DNA of 28,581 nt, taken from an uncultured Lachnospiraceae bacterium (GTDB lineage Bacteria; Bacillota; Clostridia; Lachnospirales; Lachnospiraceae). The notes beneath the pieces were generated by a model, which worked only from the letters and a program-made list of their open reading frames with translations, searched no databases and was not told where the DNA came from. Location: the NCBI GenBank assembly GCA_910584685.1, contig CAJUAO010000028.1:1-28581 (forward strand). The letters are read 5' to 3'. Numbering within the stretch: position 1 is the first letter of the stretch; each line of letters starts with the position of its first letter. Both the position numbers and the translations under genes were made by a program. Below are positions 1 through 8,575 of this stretch, piece after piece.

Positions 1-42
1 GTAGTATAAATAACACTATTTGTCAAGAGAAAGGAGTTCAAA

Positions 43-1452
43 ATGAACAGTCAAAAAAGTGCAGCTAAAAAACGTGCTCTCCAAAAGATGGAGCTACTCG
101 GCAGCACATCCATACCAAAAGCACTTTTAGCAATGGGCATCCCAACAATGATTGGCATGTTGGTAAATGCTTTCTACAACCTTGTTGACGCTTATTTTGT
201 CGGCGGGTTAGGGGAGAGCCAGATGGGGGCAATCTCCGTGGTCTATCCGCTCGGACAGGTCGTTGTCGGTCTTGGCCTGCTGTTCGGAAACGGTGCGGCT
301 TCTTACATTTCCCGATTATTAGGTCGTGGGGATAAGGAAAATGCGGATAAAGTGGCAAGTACCGCTTTATACAGCAGCGTATCCGTAGGGGCGGTCATCA
401 TTATCATTTCTATGGTGTTCCTGCATCCCATACTGAAGCTCTTGGGGGCAACCGACAGCATCCTGCCTTATGCCGCCACATACGCAGGCATTTACATTGT
501 TTCCTGCATCTTCAATGTATTCAATGTCACGATGAATAACATTGTGACTAGCGAGGGGGCAGCTAAAACAACCATGTGTGCCTTGCTGACGGGTGCGGTA
601 CTCAATATCGCCCTAGACCCGCTGTTTATCTATGTGTTTGATTTAGGCGTGGCAGGAGCGGCGATAGCGACCGCAATCTCACAAGTCGTTTCAACCTGCG
701 TATATCTGACCTATATTTTTCGGAAAAAAAGCGTATTCCATTTTCGGGTTAAGGACTGCACATATACAAAAGAAACCATGTCTGAGATTTTCAAAATCGG
801 CATCCCGACATTGGTATTCCAGATTTTAACGAGTGTGTCCATTTCCTTAATCAACAATGCCGCTGGCGATTACGGGGACTCTGCCATTGCAGGCATGGGC
901 GTTGTTACCCGCCTTATTTCAATGGGCAGCTTGTCCGTATTCGGGTTCATCAAAGGCTTTCAGCCCATTGCAGGGTACAGTTACGGGGCGAAGAAGTTTG
1001 ACCGTCTGCGTGAAGCAATCAAGACTTCCATCCTATGGTCTACGGTTTTCTGTGTGATTTTCGGTGTGATACTGGCTCTGTTCCCTACAGCTATCGTTTC
1101 CCAATTCACAAAGGGCGATGCCGAGATGATTCGCATCGGGGCAGCGTCTTTGAGGGCAAACGGCATTTCCATTATGCTCTTTGGATTTTATACGGTGTAT
1201 TCTTCCCTGTTCCTTGCTTTGGGAAAAGGCAGAGAGGGTTTCATCCTCGGAGCTTGCAGGCAGGGGATTTGCTTTATCCCCGTTATCCTGCTTCTTCCGA
1301 TTGTCTGGGGGCTAAATGGAATTATGTACGCCCAACCGATTGCCGATGTGCTTTCCGCAGTCATAACGGTATTCATGGCGATACCGCTCCACAAAAAACT
1401 GAATGAAATGCAGAAACAAACTTCCGCAATAAGCAAGAAAGACAACGACTAA
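43..1452 (+). CDS. MATE family multidrug efflux transporter
   Basis: A 469-residue polytopic membrane protein, the usual length for MATE exporters (about 450-480), which move drugs or cationic metabolites out of the cell using a sodium or proton gradient. The N-terminal stretch (residues about 22-55) has the family pattern of a Pro-containing first helix followed by NAFYNLVDAYFVGGLG, and roughly twelve hydrophobic segments follow in two six-helix halves. The second half begins near residue 245 (KIGIPTLVFQ). An AAAGGAG site sits 7 bases before the ATG. The gene converges with the leftward KTR/phosphoesterase genes and shares a hairpin with them. Its base composition is visibly GC-richer than the ABC and kinase genes to the right, suggesting a separate origin. 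The substrate cannot be told from sequence; MepA-like is the closest group I would propose. Confidence 0.93.
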   Translation: MNSQKSAAKKRALQKMELLGSTSIPKALLAMGIPTMIGMLVNAFYNLVDAYFVGGLGESQMGAISVVYPLGQVVVGLGLLFGNGAASYISRLLGRGDKENADKVASTALYSSVSVGAVIIIISMVFLHPILKLLGATDSILPYAATYAGIYIVSCIFNVFNVTMNNIVTSEGAAKTTMCALLTGAVLNIALDPLFIYVFDLGVAGAAIATAISQVVSTCVYLTYIFRKKSVFHFRVKDCTYTKETMSEIFKIGIPTLVFQILTSVSISLINNAAGDYGDSAIAGMGVVTRLISMGSLSVFGFIKGFQPIAGYSYGAKKFDRLREAIKTSILWSTVFCVIFGVILALFPTAIVSQFTKGDAEMIRIGAASLRANGISIMLFGFYTVYSSLFLALGKGREGFILGACRQGICFIPVILLLPIVWGLNGIMYAQPIADVLSAVITVFMAIPLHKKLNEMQKQTSAISKKDND

Positions 1453-1475
1453 ATATTTATTCTTTCTAACAAACA

Positions 1476-1510
1476 GAGCCGATGAGCTGTGAGGTTTTGT
1501 TCATCGGCTC
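1476..1510. terminator. Bidirectional hairpin between convergent genes
   Basis: Perfect 10-bp arms GAGCCGATGA (1476-1485) and TCATCGGCTC (1501-1510) around a 15-base loop, 23 bases after the MATE stop and just beyond the KTR stop on the other strand. The T-tracts are short, so termination strength is uncertain. The left arm recurs at 8231. Confidence 0.6.
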
Positions 1511-1516
1511 TGCATC

Positions 1517-1690
1517 TTATGCGTCTGGCTCTTTGATGACGGTTATTTGTAAATCCTTTACATCAATCAATGTTTCCTGTTTACATTTTGGGCAGTAAAG
1601 AGGATAGTTTTTCAAAACTGTGTCCTCTCTGATTTTGTTTCGGGTTTTGTTTCCGCAAAGAGGACATAATAGCCATTCTGTCTGCTTCAA
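1517..1690 (-). CDS. Cysteine-rich KTR domain protein, 57 aa
   Basis: A short ORF starting with TTG at 1690, 7 bases after an AAAGGTAGG ribosome binding site. The 57-residue product has two CxxC pairs (CPLCGNKTR near residues 9-17 and CPKCK near 33-37), a zinc-ribbon arrangement containing the KTR signature of the small cysteine-rich KTR family. Members are often found as hitchhikers on conjugative transposons of Firmicutes; no biochemical role is known to me. It lies 41 bases after the metallophosphoesterase on the same strand, so it is probably the last gene of the repressor/phosphoesterase transcript. Confidence 0.85.
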   Translation of the reverse strand: MKQTEWLLCPLCGNKTRNKIREDTVLKNYPLYCPKCKQETLIDVKDLQITVIKEPDA

Positions 1691-1731
1691 GTTACAACCT
1701 ACCTTTCAAAATTAAATACATTTACTTACTA

Positions 1732-2589
1732 TCATTCTGCGATAAGCTCCAATAACACGATTTCTGGACGGTTATTAAATCGAATAGGGATAATACTATT
1801 GCCAAGTCCTCTGCAAACAATCATATTTGTGTCACCTTTCGTATATAAGCCTGCATCATATTTTGGAAACAAGCCTTGATTTGGAGCAACCAAACCGCCA
1901 ATAAACGGTAAACGAAACTGACCACCATGTGCGTGACCGCTGAAAACTAAATCGACACCACAAATTACATAGGCTTCAAACAATTCTGGGCGATGTGAAA
2001 GCAAAATAGTGTAATTGTCTTTATCTCCGATTAGTCCCCGTAATTTCGTATCAACCATAGCAGGAACTTCTCCAAACATATCCCCTTTAAGCGTAAAGCT
2101 TGGGTCGGAAAGTCCGATAAGCGTAATGTCATCTCCATTATATTCTAACTGCATTGCTTTATCTTCAAGGACAACTACACCAGTATTTTCAAGTTCTGCT
2201 TTAAGCTCATCATACTGTGACAAACTGGCTTCGTGATTGCCTGTTACATAATATGTATCTGCAATTTGAACAGCTTCTTTTGCAAAATCAAGGGCAACAT
2301 CAATGTCCGTATGTTCAGCATCAACTAAATCACCCGTTATTACTATTATGTTTGGCTCACATTCTGACAGTATTTGTAACAGTTCTGCATTGTCTTCTCC
2401 GAACACTGCATTGTGCAGGTCGGATATTTGAGCTATCCGAAAACCATTAAATGCGGCAGGGATACGATTGCTTGAAACAGTCACCGTACTCAACATCAAA
2501 GCTGTATTGCTCCACATAGTCCAAATAATCAAAGCAGCAATCAACGTGCATACAGAAATCAAAGTTTTTTTAGATAATCGTTTTTTCAT
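1732..2589 (-). CDS. Membrane-anchored metallophosphoesterase (YkuE/YaeI-like)
   Basis: A calcineurin-like phosphoesterase with all binuclear-metal motifs in order: DLH (residues about 64-66 of the longer form), GDLVD, GNHE, a lone His in LSHRPE and GHAHGGQ near the C-terminus. One N-terminal hydrophobic helix with positive charges before it (KKRLSKK, then LISVCTLIAALIIW) indicates a membrane anchor with the catalytic domain outside. YkuE/YaeI relatives act on phospholipid head groups or other phosphoesters, but the substrate here is unknown. I chose the ATG at 2589, which has AAAGGA upstream; an earlier in-frame ATG at 2610 lies just after the repressor stop and would allow coupling. It shares a leftward transcript with the GntR regulator and the KTR gene. 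Confidence 0.85.
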   Translation of the reverse strand: MKKRLSKKTLISVCTLIAALIIWTMWSNTALMLSTVTVSSNRIPAAFNGFRIAQISDLHNAVFGEDNAELLQILSECEPNIIVITGDLVDAEHTDIDVALDFAKEAVQIADTYYVTGNHEASLSQYDELKAELENTGVVVLEDKAMQLEYNGDDITLIGLSDPSFTLKGDMFGEVPAMVDTKLRGLIGDKDNYTILLSHRPELFEAYVICGVDLVFSGHAHGGQFRLPFIGGLVAPNQGLFPKYDAGLYTKGDTNMIVCRGLGNSIIPIRFNNRPEIVLLELIAE

Positions 2590-2614
2590 GGTGTTCTCTG
2601 TCCTTTTCATTCTA

Positions 2615-3010
2615 CTACTGTAAATTAGTCCGTAGTTTCAATCTCTTAGAATAGTCTTGAATAAATCTTATTGCTTCATCTTTGGAAAATCCTAATGCAA
2701 ACATATTATCGAAGTAAGAACAACAAAGTACCTTTGCAGTATCCTCTCGCTTCTTTGCTATGTACTGTTCATCTGTGGTTACAGAATATTGACCGTTTCG
2801 GTATGACACAATCAATTTATCATTACTCACAATCTTATAAGCCCTCATAACAGTATTCGGATTGATATTCAGTATCTTTGCCATTTCTCGAACAGATGGG
2901 ATTTTTTCGCCTGCTGAAAGTTGTCCACTATAAATCGCACACCTTATTTTTTTTATAAGTTGCAAATAAATATGTTCCACATCGTGAAACACCCATTCAT
3001 CATAAATCAT
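2615..3010 (-). CDS. YtrA-type GntR family transcriptional regulator
   Basis: A winged-helix regulator of about 131 residues. From the chosen ATG at 3010 it begins MIYDEWVFHDVEHIYLQL, the usual YtrA-subfamily start. The GntR HTH follows: GEKIPSVREMAKILNINPNT, then VMRAYKIVSNDKLI. The C-terminal effector part is short and helical, as in YtrA proteins that repress adjacent ABC transporter operons. An upstream in-frame ATG at 3121 would add 37 residues unlike the family and lies in the inverted repeat, so I reject it. The gene is divergent from the ABC transporter at 3201, with a 14-bp inverted repeat between them, so it probably represses that operon and possibly itself. Confidence 0.88.
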   Translation of the reverse strand: MIYDEWVFHDVEHIYLQLIKKIRCAIYSGQLSAGEKIPSVREMAKILNINPNTVMRAYKIVSNDKLIVSYRNGQYSVTTDEQYIAKKREDTAKVLCCSYFDNMFALGFSKDEAIRFIQDYSKRLKLRTNLQ

Positions 3011-3102
3011 AGATTTTATCTTCTTTATCACATCAACAGACAATACGATAAAAAAAAATTGCTTTCCAATATTTATTACCTTACCACAATGCCCTTGATT
3101 TT

Positions 3103-3145
3103 GAATGAGTAAATCACGCAAAAAAATTGCCTGATTTACTCATTC
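3103..3145. promoter_or_regulatory. Candidate operator: 14-bp perfect inverted repeat
   Basis: GAATGAGTAAATCA (3103-3116) and its exact reverse complement TGATTTACTCATTC (3132-3145) are separated by 15 bases in the divergent region between the GntR regulator and the ABC ATPase. Position and symmetry fit a dimeric repressor site. A weak TACAAT -10-like box for the ABC operon follows it. Confidence 0.65.
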
Positions 3146-3200
3146 GCTTTTTGACCAGAAAAAGTACAATGAAACCATCAAACGAAAAGGAGATTAAAAT

Positions 3201-3950
3201 ATGGCAACATTATTAAAAGCAAATGAGGTAACAAAAATTTATGCCAAAGGGCAACGTCCAAGCCTAAATAAAGTATCTTTCAATGTAGCAGAAAGTGAAT
3301 TTATCGCTATTATGGGTGCTTCTGGCTCTGGAAAGACTACATTGCTTAATGTTCTTTCCACTATTGATACCCCTACAAGTGGCAGCATTGTAATTAATGG
3401 TGTTAATTTAAAACAACTGAGCGACACAGGTGCAGCGGATTTCCGCAGGGATAATCTTGGATTTATTTTTCAGGAATACTTTTTACTTGACAGCCTTACC
3501 ATCCGAGAAAACATCTCTGTTCCACTCACTTTACAAAAGCTTCCGCATAAAAAAATCGAAAAAATGGTGCGGAGTTTAGCAGAACGTTTTGGCATTGCAT
3601 CTCAGTTAGACAAATATCCAAACGAGCTGTCTGGCGGGCAGAGGCAACGGGCATCGGCTGCAAGAGCCATTGTAAAACAGCCAAGTATTTTATTTGCTGA
3701 TGAACCGACAGGAGCATTGGACTCAAACTCTGCTACCGAGTTATTAAAAACTTTGAAAGAAGCAAATGAAGAATTGCATACCACTATACTAATGGTCACA
3801 CATGATGCATACGCTGCAAGTTTTGCTAACCGTATTCTGATTTTCAAAGACGGAAGCATTATACGCGAACTTCTTAAACAGGATGCTGATAGACGAACAT
3901 TCTATGAAACCATTGCACAGGAAGTAGCCAAATTAGATACAGAAAGATAA
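3201..3950 (+). CDS. ABC transporter ATP-binding protein (BceA/MacB-like)
   Basis: A 249-residue nucleotide-binding subunit with Walker A GASGSGKTT (residues 39-47), Q-loop IFQEY, signature LSGGQRQR, Walker B ILFADEPTGALDS and switch His in VTHD. The EPTGALDS tail and size are typical of the MacB/BceA class, which pairs with FtsX-type permeases in peptide-antibiotic resistance or immunity. An AAAAGGAG site precedes the ATG. The permease follows after 14 bases and a kinase/regulator pair comes next, the usual Bce-type arrangement, though here the kinase is not of the small BceS form. Confidence 0.93.
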   Translation: MATLLKANEVTKIYAKGQRPSLNKVSFNVAESEFIAIMGASGSGKTTLLNVLSTIDTPTSGSIVINGVNLKQLSDTGAADFRRDNLGFIFQEYFLLDSLTIRENISVPLTLQKLPHKKIEKMVRSLAERFGIASQLDKYPNELSGGQRQRASAARAIVKQPSILFADEPTGALDSNSATELLKTLKEANEELHTTILMVTHDAYAASFANRILIFKDGSIIRELLKQDADRRTFYETIAQEVAKLDTER

Positions 3951-3964
3951 GGGGGGCAAAATTT

Positions 3965-5971
3965 ATGAATAATTTATCAATGGCACTTAAAAATCTTAAA
4001 AAAAATTTTTCATTTTACGCCCTTTACCTGCTTTCTGTATCATTTGTAATTACGGTCTTTTTTGCATTTACTTCATTCTCAATGAATACAGTTATGCTTG
4101 AAAAGATATCTGGTAACGGGCGAGTTGAAACAATGTGTAATGTAATTTCTGTATTCCTAATGACTTTTGTCGTTTTTTATATGTCATATTCCAACCGTTT
4201 CTTTTTACGTCGTCGAACAAAAGAACTTGGTGTTTACGCATTATTAGGATATAGAAAAACTACAGTGTTGTCATTGCTGACAACAGAGAATTTACTGGTT
4301 TGCTTCGGAGCGTTTATAGTAGGAATACTTCTCGGTAGTGTTTTTCATAAAGGCATTGTTTTTGGTATAACTAAGTTACTGGATTTATCTATCAATAATT
4401 CAGAAATACCTTTTTTCAATGTCAATGCCATTTCAAAAACAGCCTGCTTCATTTTTGCTATTATGATTGTATTGATGATGTCTAACAGCAGGTTTCTTTT
4501 CAAGACATCTCTTATGGGATTAGTTAGATTTGAAAAAAGTGCTGAACAAAAAATGGAATTCCATGCTGTTCCCGCCATCATTGGCTTCTGCTGTATTATT
4601 TTTGGGTATGTTCTTGCATTGGATATCCTCAGAGGAGATAAATCTGTTTGGTTTGCGATTGGTTATACTCCTATTGCCATGCTGACACTTGTACTTGTAG
4701 TTGTGGGAACGATACTTTTTATTTCATCCTTTCTTCCTTTTGTAGTACAAATAAGTAAAAACAACAAACGCAAGTTTTATACAGAAACAAAAATAATTAC
4801 TTCCCCGAATTTCATATACCGTATGCGTTCAAACTCTAAGACATTAATCATGCTTACACTGTTATCGGCAGCGACGCTTACCGTCTCCAGCGTTATGGCT
4901 TTATCTCTATACTATCCAATAGCTGCTGTGTCACGTATAGCGCCGTCAGAAATTGAATGTAGAATTGAAAATGAAAGCGAAATAGATGCAATCAAGCAAA
5001 TTGTAAATGAGCATTCATCACAAAATGATGTTTCATTCTTGCAAACCAATATTTATAAAGTTACATCTACTTCCGAACAAGTTCCTTTGGAATATAGTGT
5101 AGGAAGCTCTAAAGGTGATTCAGATAACGAAAAAATTCTGCGAAATGCAGGGTTTGAATGTATCTCTTATTCAAACTATATAGCTCTCTTAGAAGCACAA
5201 GGGAAAAAAGGGGCTTTGGAACAAATTGGCGAGATACACGATAGTGAGTGTATTTTAGTAAAATACCAGCCAGCTTCAGACAATGATGAAACGGGTAATG
5301 TTTATCCTTTGCTTATAGGTAATGAAGAAATTTCTGTAACAGTCATCGCAACTACTTTAGATAATCCCATTTCATTTGCAAATAGCATTGGTACTTTGAT
5401 TGTTAGTGACAACTTATATGATGCCATAGCAGAAGAATTTACCCCCGAAACGAAAGTCCTAAGTATAAATGGGCAGTCAATCAAAGATAATGAAGCTCTG
5501 TTTCTTGATTTATCCGAATATTTAAATGATAGTCCTTATCTACAGGGAAACTCGCATAGGATACATGAGATATTTTCCCTAAGCAGTTCAACCTTCTTAC
5601 TGCTTGGATTTCTTGTAATCTTGTTTTTTATCGCAACTGGAAGCATACTATATTTTAATAATCTTTCTGCCATAAGCGATTCGAAGGCTGATTATGAAAT
5701 CTTAAGAAAAATGGGATACACAGACAGAAAGGTGAAAATAATAATAAAGAAGCAGACGATATCTTTTTTTAGTATTCCGTTTTTATTTGGGTTGATAGAC
5801 TGTGTCTTTGCAACATTAGTATACAGGACAGCCCTTATGCAGAACATTCTGAAAGAAAGCCTTATTCTGTATATTCCTACGTTTATAGCTATTCTGCTGA
5901 CATTTATAATTTATATGATATATTACTGTATGACTGTCCATGCTTGCTGTAAAACAGTTCTAAAGAGGTAA
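3965..5971 (+). CDS. FtsX-like ABC permease, BceB type
   Basis: A 668-residue permease, matching BceB proteins (about 620-670). It has an N-terminal helix, three FtsX-type helices between residues about 60 and 170 followed by further paired helices, then a large hydrophilic domain between about residues 320 and 530, and a C-terminal FtsX block of three helices (SSSTFLLLGFLVILFFIA, then two more after residue 595). The big extracytoplasmic domain is the hallmark of BceB-like peptide sensors/exporters. AAGGGGGGC-type ribosome binding site. With the ATPase it probably protects against a cell-envelope-active peptide such as bacitracin or a lantibiotic; the actual ligand is not predictable. Confidence 0.9.
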   Translation: MNNLSMALKNLKKNFSFYALYLLSVSFVITVFFAFTSFSMNTVMLEKISGNGRVETMCNVISVFLMTFVVFYMSYSNRFFLRRRTKELGVYALLGYRKTTVLSLLTTENLLVCFGAFIVGILLGSVFHKGIVFGITKLLDLSINNSEIPFFNVNAISKTACFIFAIMIVLMMSNSRFLFKTSLMGLVRFEKSAEQKMEFHAVPAIIGFCCIIFGYVLALDILRGDKSVWFAIGYTPIAMLTLVLVVVGTILFISSFLPFVVQISKNNKRKFYTETKIITSPNFIYRMRSNSKTLIMLTLLSAATLTVSSVMALSLYYPIAAVSRIAPSEIECRIENESEIDAIKQIVNEHSSQNDVSFLQTNIYKVTSTSEQVPLEYSVGSSKGDSDNEKILRNAGFECISYSNYIALLEAQGKKGALEQIGEIHDSECILVKYQPASDNDETGNVYPLLIGNEEISVTVIATTLDNPISFANSIGTLIVSDNLYDAIAEEFTPETKVLSINGQSIKDNEALFLDLSEYLNDSPYLQGNSHRIHEIFSLSSSTFLLLGFLVILFFIATGSILYFNNLSAISDSKADYEILRKMGYTDRKVKIIIKKQTISFFSIPFLFGLIDCVFATLVYRTALMQNILKESLILYIPTFIAILLTFIIYMIYYCMTVHACCKTVLKR

Positions 5972-5981
5972 AAAGCTATAT

Positions 5982-6013
5982 GAAATCGGCGAGTTTTATA
6001 GCTCGGCGATTTC
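5982..6013 (+). terminator. Hairpin after the permease gene
   Basis: GAAATCGGCGAG (5982-5993) pairs with CTCGGCGATTTC (6002-6013) with one mismatch and an 8-base loop, 11 bases after the permease stop. No long T-tract follows, so it may be leaky or serve as a processing site before the kinase promoter. Confidence 0.5.
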
Positions 6014-6019
6014 GTACAC

Positions 6020-6048
6020 TTTATTTGTTCACAGAGAGATGGTATAAT
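6020..6048 (+). promoter_or_regulatory. Probable promoter of the two-component genes
   Basis: An exact TATAAT (6043-6048) lies 30 bases before the kinase ATG, with a weak -35 (TTTATT, 6020-6025) at 17-base spacing. A weak -35 suits an activated promoter. Confidence 0.45.
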
Positions 6049-6077
6049 TTAATGAGGAAATAGAAAGGAGGCAAAAC

Positions 6078-7643
6078 ATGAAGCAAACAATATTAAAGCT
6101 ACTGCTTTTTATAAATTCTATTTTACTCATTGCATATATGGGGCTGACCGCTCATGCAGATTTGCATTTAAACACCAGAGGTGTCATTCCCTTATTTTTA
6201 TCATCTTTGCTACTAATAGATGTTACTTATGTAAGTTCCTGTAATATTAGGGAAAATAAAACTATTTCCCTATTTTGTGGTTTATTAGCATTGGAAAGTT
6301 GGTATATACTCTTAGCAGCTTCGGGCAACTCCATCACAAACACTATTTTTTTCGCTTTAAGCCCGGTAATATGGTGTGTTTCCATAAAATTCATACTAAT
6401 GTTTTTGTTCCAAAACAGCGGATACAAATATCAGAAATCAATTAATTTCTGCCTGACGGGAACTTGTATTTGTACTATTATCGGCGTATTGGTGTCAAGT
6501 AAAATATTTTTCCTGCTCTATTTCATACAATTTATGGCAAGCTGGCTGTGTTTTATTTTTACTGTGATATATCATAGAAAAAGAGTTGCTTTTGTTTTTA
6601 AGTCAGAATGGAAGCATATCATTTTCTCCCTTATTACAGTTATAGTTTTATTCCTTACATATTATTTTTCAACAATGAGAGTTCCCGAACATCTTTCAAA
6701 TTTTGGTGTATATATTCCTATACTATTGTTTTGGGTAAGCGTCCACGGTATCATACTGAAAGAACATAACAGCCTTCCATTATCTGTCGTATTCAATAAT
6801 CGCCAATTAACATTACTTATTTTTTCAGGAGTAATTATTTTTAGTTTAATAGCAATAATTTTAGATGGTGGATATTCTTTGCTTTTTATTATGCTTGATG
6901 CCCTGTTTGCGTTTTTATATGTTTGTAATATTGCTTTGGATTTCAATTTTAAGAAAGGGCAAAATAAGATAATCAGGGAAAGCAAATACCATGTTGCACT
7001 ACAACAATTACAACGGGAAGAACAATTAAATCTTGAATTTGCAAACTTTCTCCACGATGATATTCTTCAAGACCTGCTTTCTGTAAAAAATATGATGAAA
7101 AAAGCAGACCGCCCTGAAGTACAGAAAATCATCACGGAAACTCTGGATAATATGAATACTTATATTCGTGAGCAAATGCAGGATTACCATCCTACGTTGC
7201 TTCCAAAACTTACTATAAAGGAAAACTACCAAAACTTGCTTGATGGTATTTCGCAATCTTTTCCGAATCGTAATATCTGTGTCTCCTTTGATTGTTCAGA
7301 CTCCTTGTTTCTGGTTGAACCATACAATATCTTTGTGTACCGCCTGTTGAAGGAACTTGTCACGAATATTTACAAACATTCGACAGGGGAAAAAGCATGG
7401 ATAACCCTTACGCAGGATAATGGGATTATAATACTGAATGTGAGTGACAATGGAACTGTTGATGCAGATGTTCTCTCATCTGCTGACAGGTTAAAGCATC
7501 GAGGACTTGCAATGATTACGGAACGAGTGAAAGATATGGACGGCTCTGTAACTATATCTAATAACCATCCACATGGGATTTGCGTACAAACGATATTGCC
7601 GATGAAAGGAGATGTTTCTTATCAACATTTTGTTAGTAGATGA
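6078..7643 (+). CDS. Membrane sensor histidine kinase (HisKA_3/NarX-like)
   Basis: A 521-residue kinase. The N-terminal 290 residues contain about eight hydrophobic helices with no obvious periplasmic sensor domain. A short coiled region (about 295-325) follows, then the phosphoacceptor His326 in FLHDDILQDLL, typical of HisKA_3, and a GHKL ATPase with N-box ELVTNIYKHS and G1 box SDNG, ending in HRGLAMITERV. AAAGGAGG precedes the ATG. It overlaps the response regulator by 32 bases. The many-helix, loop-poor input region resembles kinases that sense through a partner transporter or within the membrane, which fits a link to the BceB-type permease just upstream (inference). Confidence 0.92.
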   Translation: MKQTILKLLLFINSILLIAYMGLTAHADLHLNTRGVIPLFLSSLLLIDVTYVSSCNIRENKTISLFCGLLALESWYILLAASGNSITNTIFFALSPVIWCVSIKFILMFLFQNSGYKYQKSINFCLTGTCICTIIGVLVSSKIFFLLYFIQFMASWLCFIFTVIYHRKRVAFVFKSEWKHIIFSLITVIVLFLTYYFSTMRVPEHLSNFGVYIPILLFWVSVHGIILKEHNSLPLSVVFNNRQLTLLIFSGVIIFSLIAIILDGGYSLLFIMLDALFAFLYVCNIALDFNFKKGQNKIIRESKYHVALQQLQREEQLNLEFANFLHDDILQDLLSVKNMMKKADRPEVQKIITETLDNMNTYIREQMQDYHPTLLPKLTIKENYQNLLDGISQSFPNRNICVSFDCSDSLFLVEPYNIFVYRLLKELVTNIYKHSTGEKAWITLTQDNGIIILNVSDNGTVDADVLSSADRLKHRGLAMITERVKDMDGSVTISNNHPHGICVQTILPMKGDVSYQHFVSR

Positions 7644-8226
7644 CCATGCTTTATTTTCTAAAAGTTTAGAGATTGCATTGTCAGATTATTCAGAAATTGA
7701 CGCCTTTGATAGTATCAATGATGTTTCTCAATTAGACAATTTTATTGTATCTAAGAAACCAGACATCATCCTTATGGATATAAACTTGAAGAATATATCT
7801 TCTGAGGATGGTCTGGAATTAGCCAAACAAATACTAAGTTGCTATCCAAAACAAAGGGTTGTAATTCTGTCTGGTTATGATTTGCCTGTATATCGAAGTG
7901 AAGCAAGAAAAATAGGAGCAAAAGGATTTGTTAATAAAAATATTGAACCTGAAAAGCTCATATCTATTCTTTCTAAAATAATGCAGGGGATACTTTATTT
8001 TGACAGGGAAATTCCATTCATAGAAGGATTGACCGATAGTGAGAAACAAATTATACAGCTTATAGCAGAGGGACAAAAGCGAAAAGACATATCAAGCACA
8101 CTTTATATTAGTGAACGTACCTTATCAAATCATTTGCAGCATATATTTGAAAAACTTGATGTTGCATCAGCGGTTGAAGCCGTGACAAAAGCTATTCAAC
8201 TCGGATACATCCCGCCAATATGTTAA
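7612..8226 (+). CDS. LuxR/NarL-family response regulator
   Basis: A 204-residue regulator with receiver residues D10/D11, phosphoacceptor D56 in ILMDINL and Lys109 in FVNKN, then a C-terminal LuxR HTH (LTDSEKQIIQLIAEGQKRKDI). It pairs with the upstream kinase, the standard HisKA_3/NarL combination. The start is odd. ATG 7612 directly abuts the AAAGGAG site (7605-7611), leaving no spacer. The family usually begins INILLVDDH, and the codon at that point here is ATC (7621), correctly spaced from the site. TTG at 7630 is another option. Coupled translation from the kinase may rescue the poor start. Confidence 0.9.
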   Translation: MFLINILLVDDHALFSKSLEIALSDYSEIDAFDSINDVSQLDNFIVSKKPDIILMDINLKNISSEDGLELAKQILSCYPKQRVVILSGYDLPVYRSEARKIGAKGFVNKNIEPEKLISILSKIMQGILYFDREIPFIEGLTDSEKQIIQLIAEGQKRKDISSTLYISERTLSNHLQHIFEKLDVASAVEAVTKAIQLGYIPPIC

Positions 8227-8230
8227 TTAA

Positions 8231-8269
8231 GAGCCGATGAGCTTGTGAAATCAATAAGAATAAGCGGCT
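8231..8269 (+). terminator. Possible degenerate hairpin after the response regulator
   Basis: AGCCG (8232-8236) can pair with CGGCT (8265-8269), with CTT/AAG pairs inside, followed by TTGT. Its left side, GAGCCGATGAGC, is identical to the arm at 1476-1487, so this may be a decayed copy of that hairpin. Confidence 0.35.
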
Positions 8270-8281
8270 TTGTAAAATGCC

Positions 8282-8461
8282 TTAGACATATTCAATTTTC
8301 ATTCTCTTGGTCGGTGCATTTATGACCTTAAAAATAAGCTCGTCAATACAATCCGTATATCTGCCTTGCTGAATAAGTTGATTTTTTAACTCTACAAGGC
8401 TATGTATCAAAAGTTTTCTTTCGTGGCTATCCAAATACAGATGATTAAATTTCTCTCTCAT
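8282..8461 (-). CDS. Small conserved-looking protein of unknown function, 59 aa
   Basis: Starts at ATG 8461, six bases after GGAGGT; a GTG two codons earlier overlaps the ribosome binding site. The product is amphipathic and helical (REKFNHLYLDSHERKLLIHS, then LVELKNQL, IDELIFKVI). I recall similar short proteins carried by Firmicutes conjugative elements but know no function. It has its own promoter (TTGTCC, 17 bases, TATAAT) and converges with the response regulator. Not part of the recombinase transcript, because a terminator lies upstream. Confidence 0.7.
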   Translation of the reverse strand: MREKFNHLYLDSHERKLLIHSLVELKNQLIQQGRYTDCIDELIFKVINAPTKRMKIEYV

Positions 8462-8487
8462 AAGCACACCTCCACTTCTTTAGCTTC

Positions 8488-8516
8488 ATTATATTGGAAA
8501 GCAGGGGAAAGGACAA
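8488..8516 (-). promoter_or_regulatory. Promoter of the 59-aa gene
   Basis: On the minus strand, TTGTCC (8511-8516) and TATAAT (8488-8493) have a 17-base spacer, about 27 bases before the ATG at 8461. Confidence 0.6.
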
Positions 8517-8538
8517 ATCTGCGAAAAAGGACAAAAAT

Positions 8539-8568
8539 AAGCGTACCACTATTTCTAATGATACGCCT
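8539..8568 (-). terminator. Terminator after the recombinase/RlmD-tail genes
   Basis: A 12-bp stem with three G-T pairs (arms 8557-8568 and 8539-8550, 6-base loop), followed on the minus strand by ATTTTTG, 8 bases after the stop at 8576. Confidence 0.65.
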
Positions 8569-8575
8569 ATCCTCA

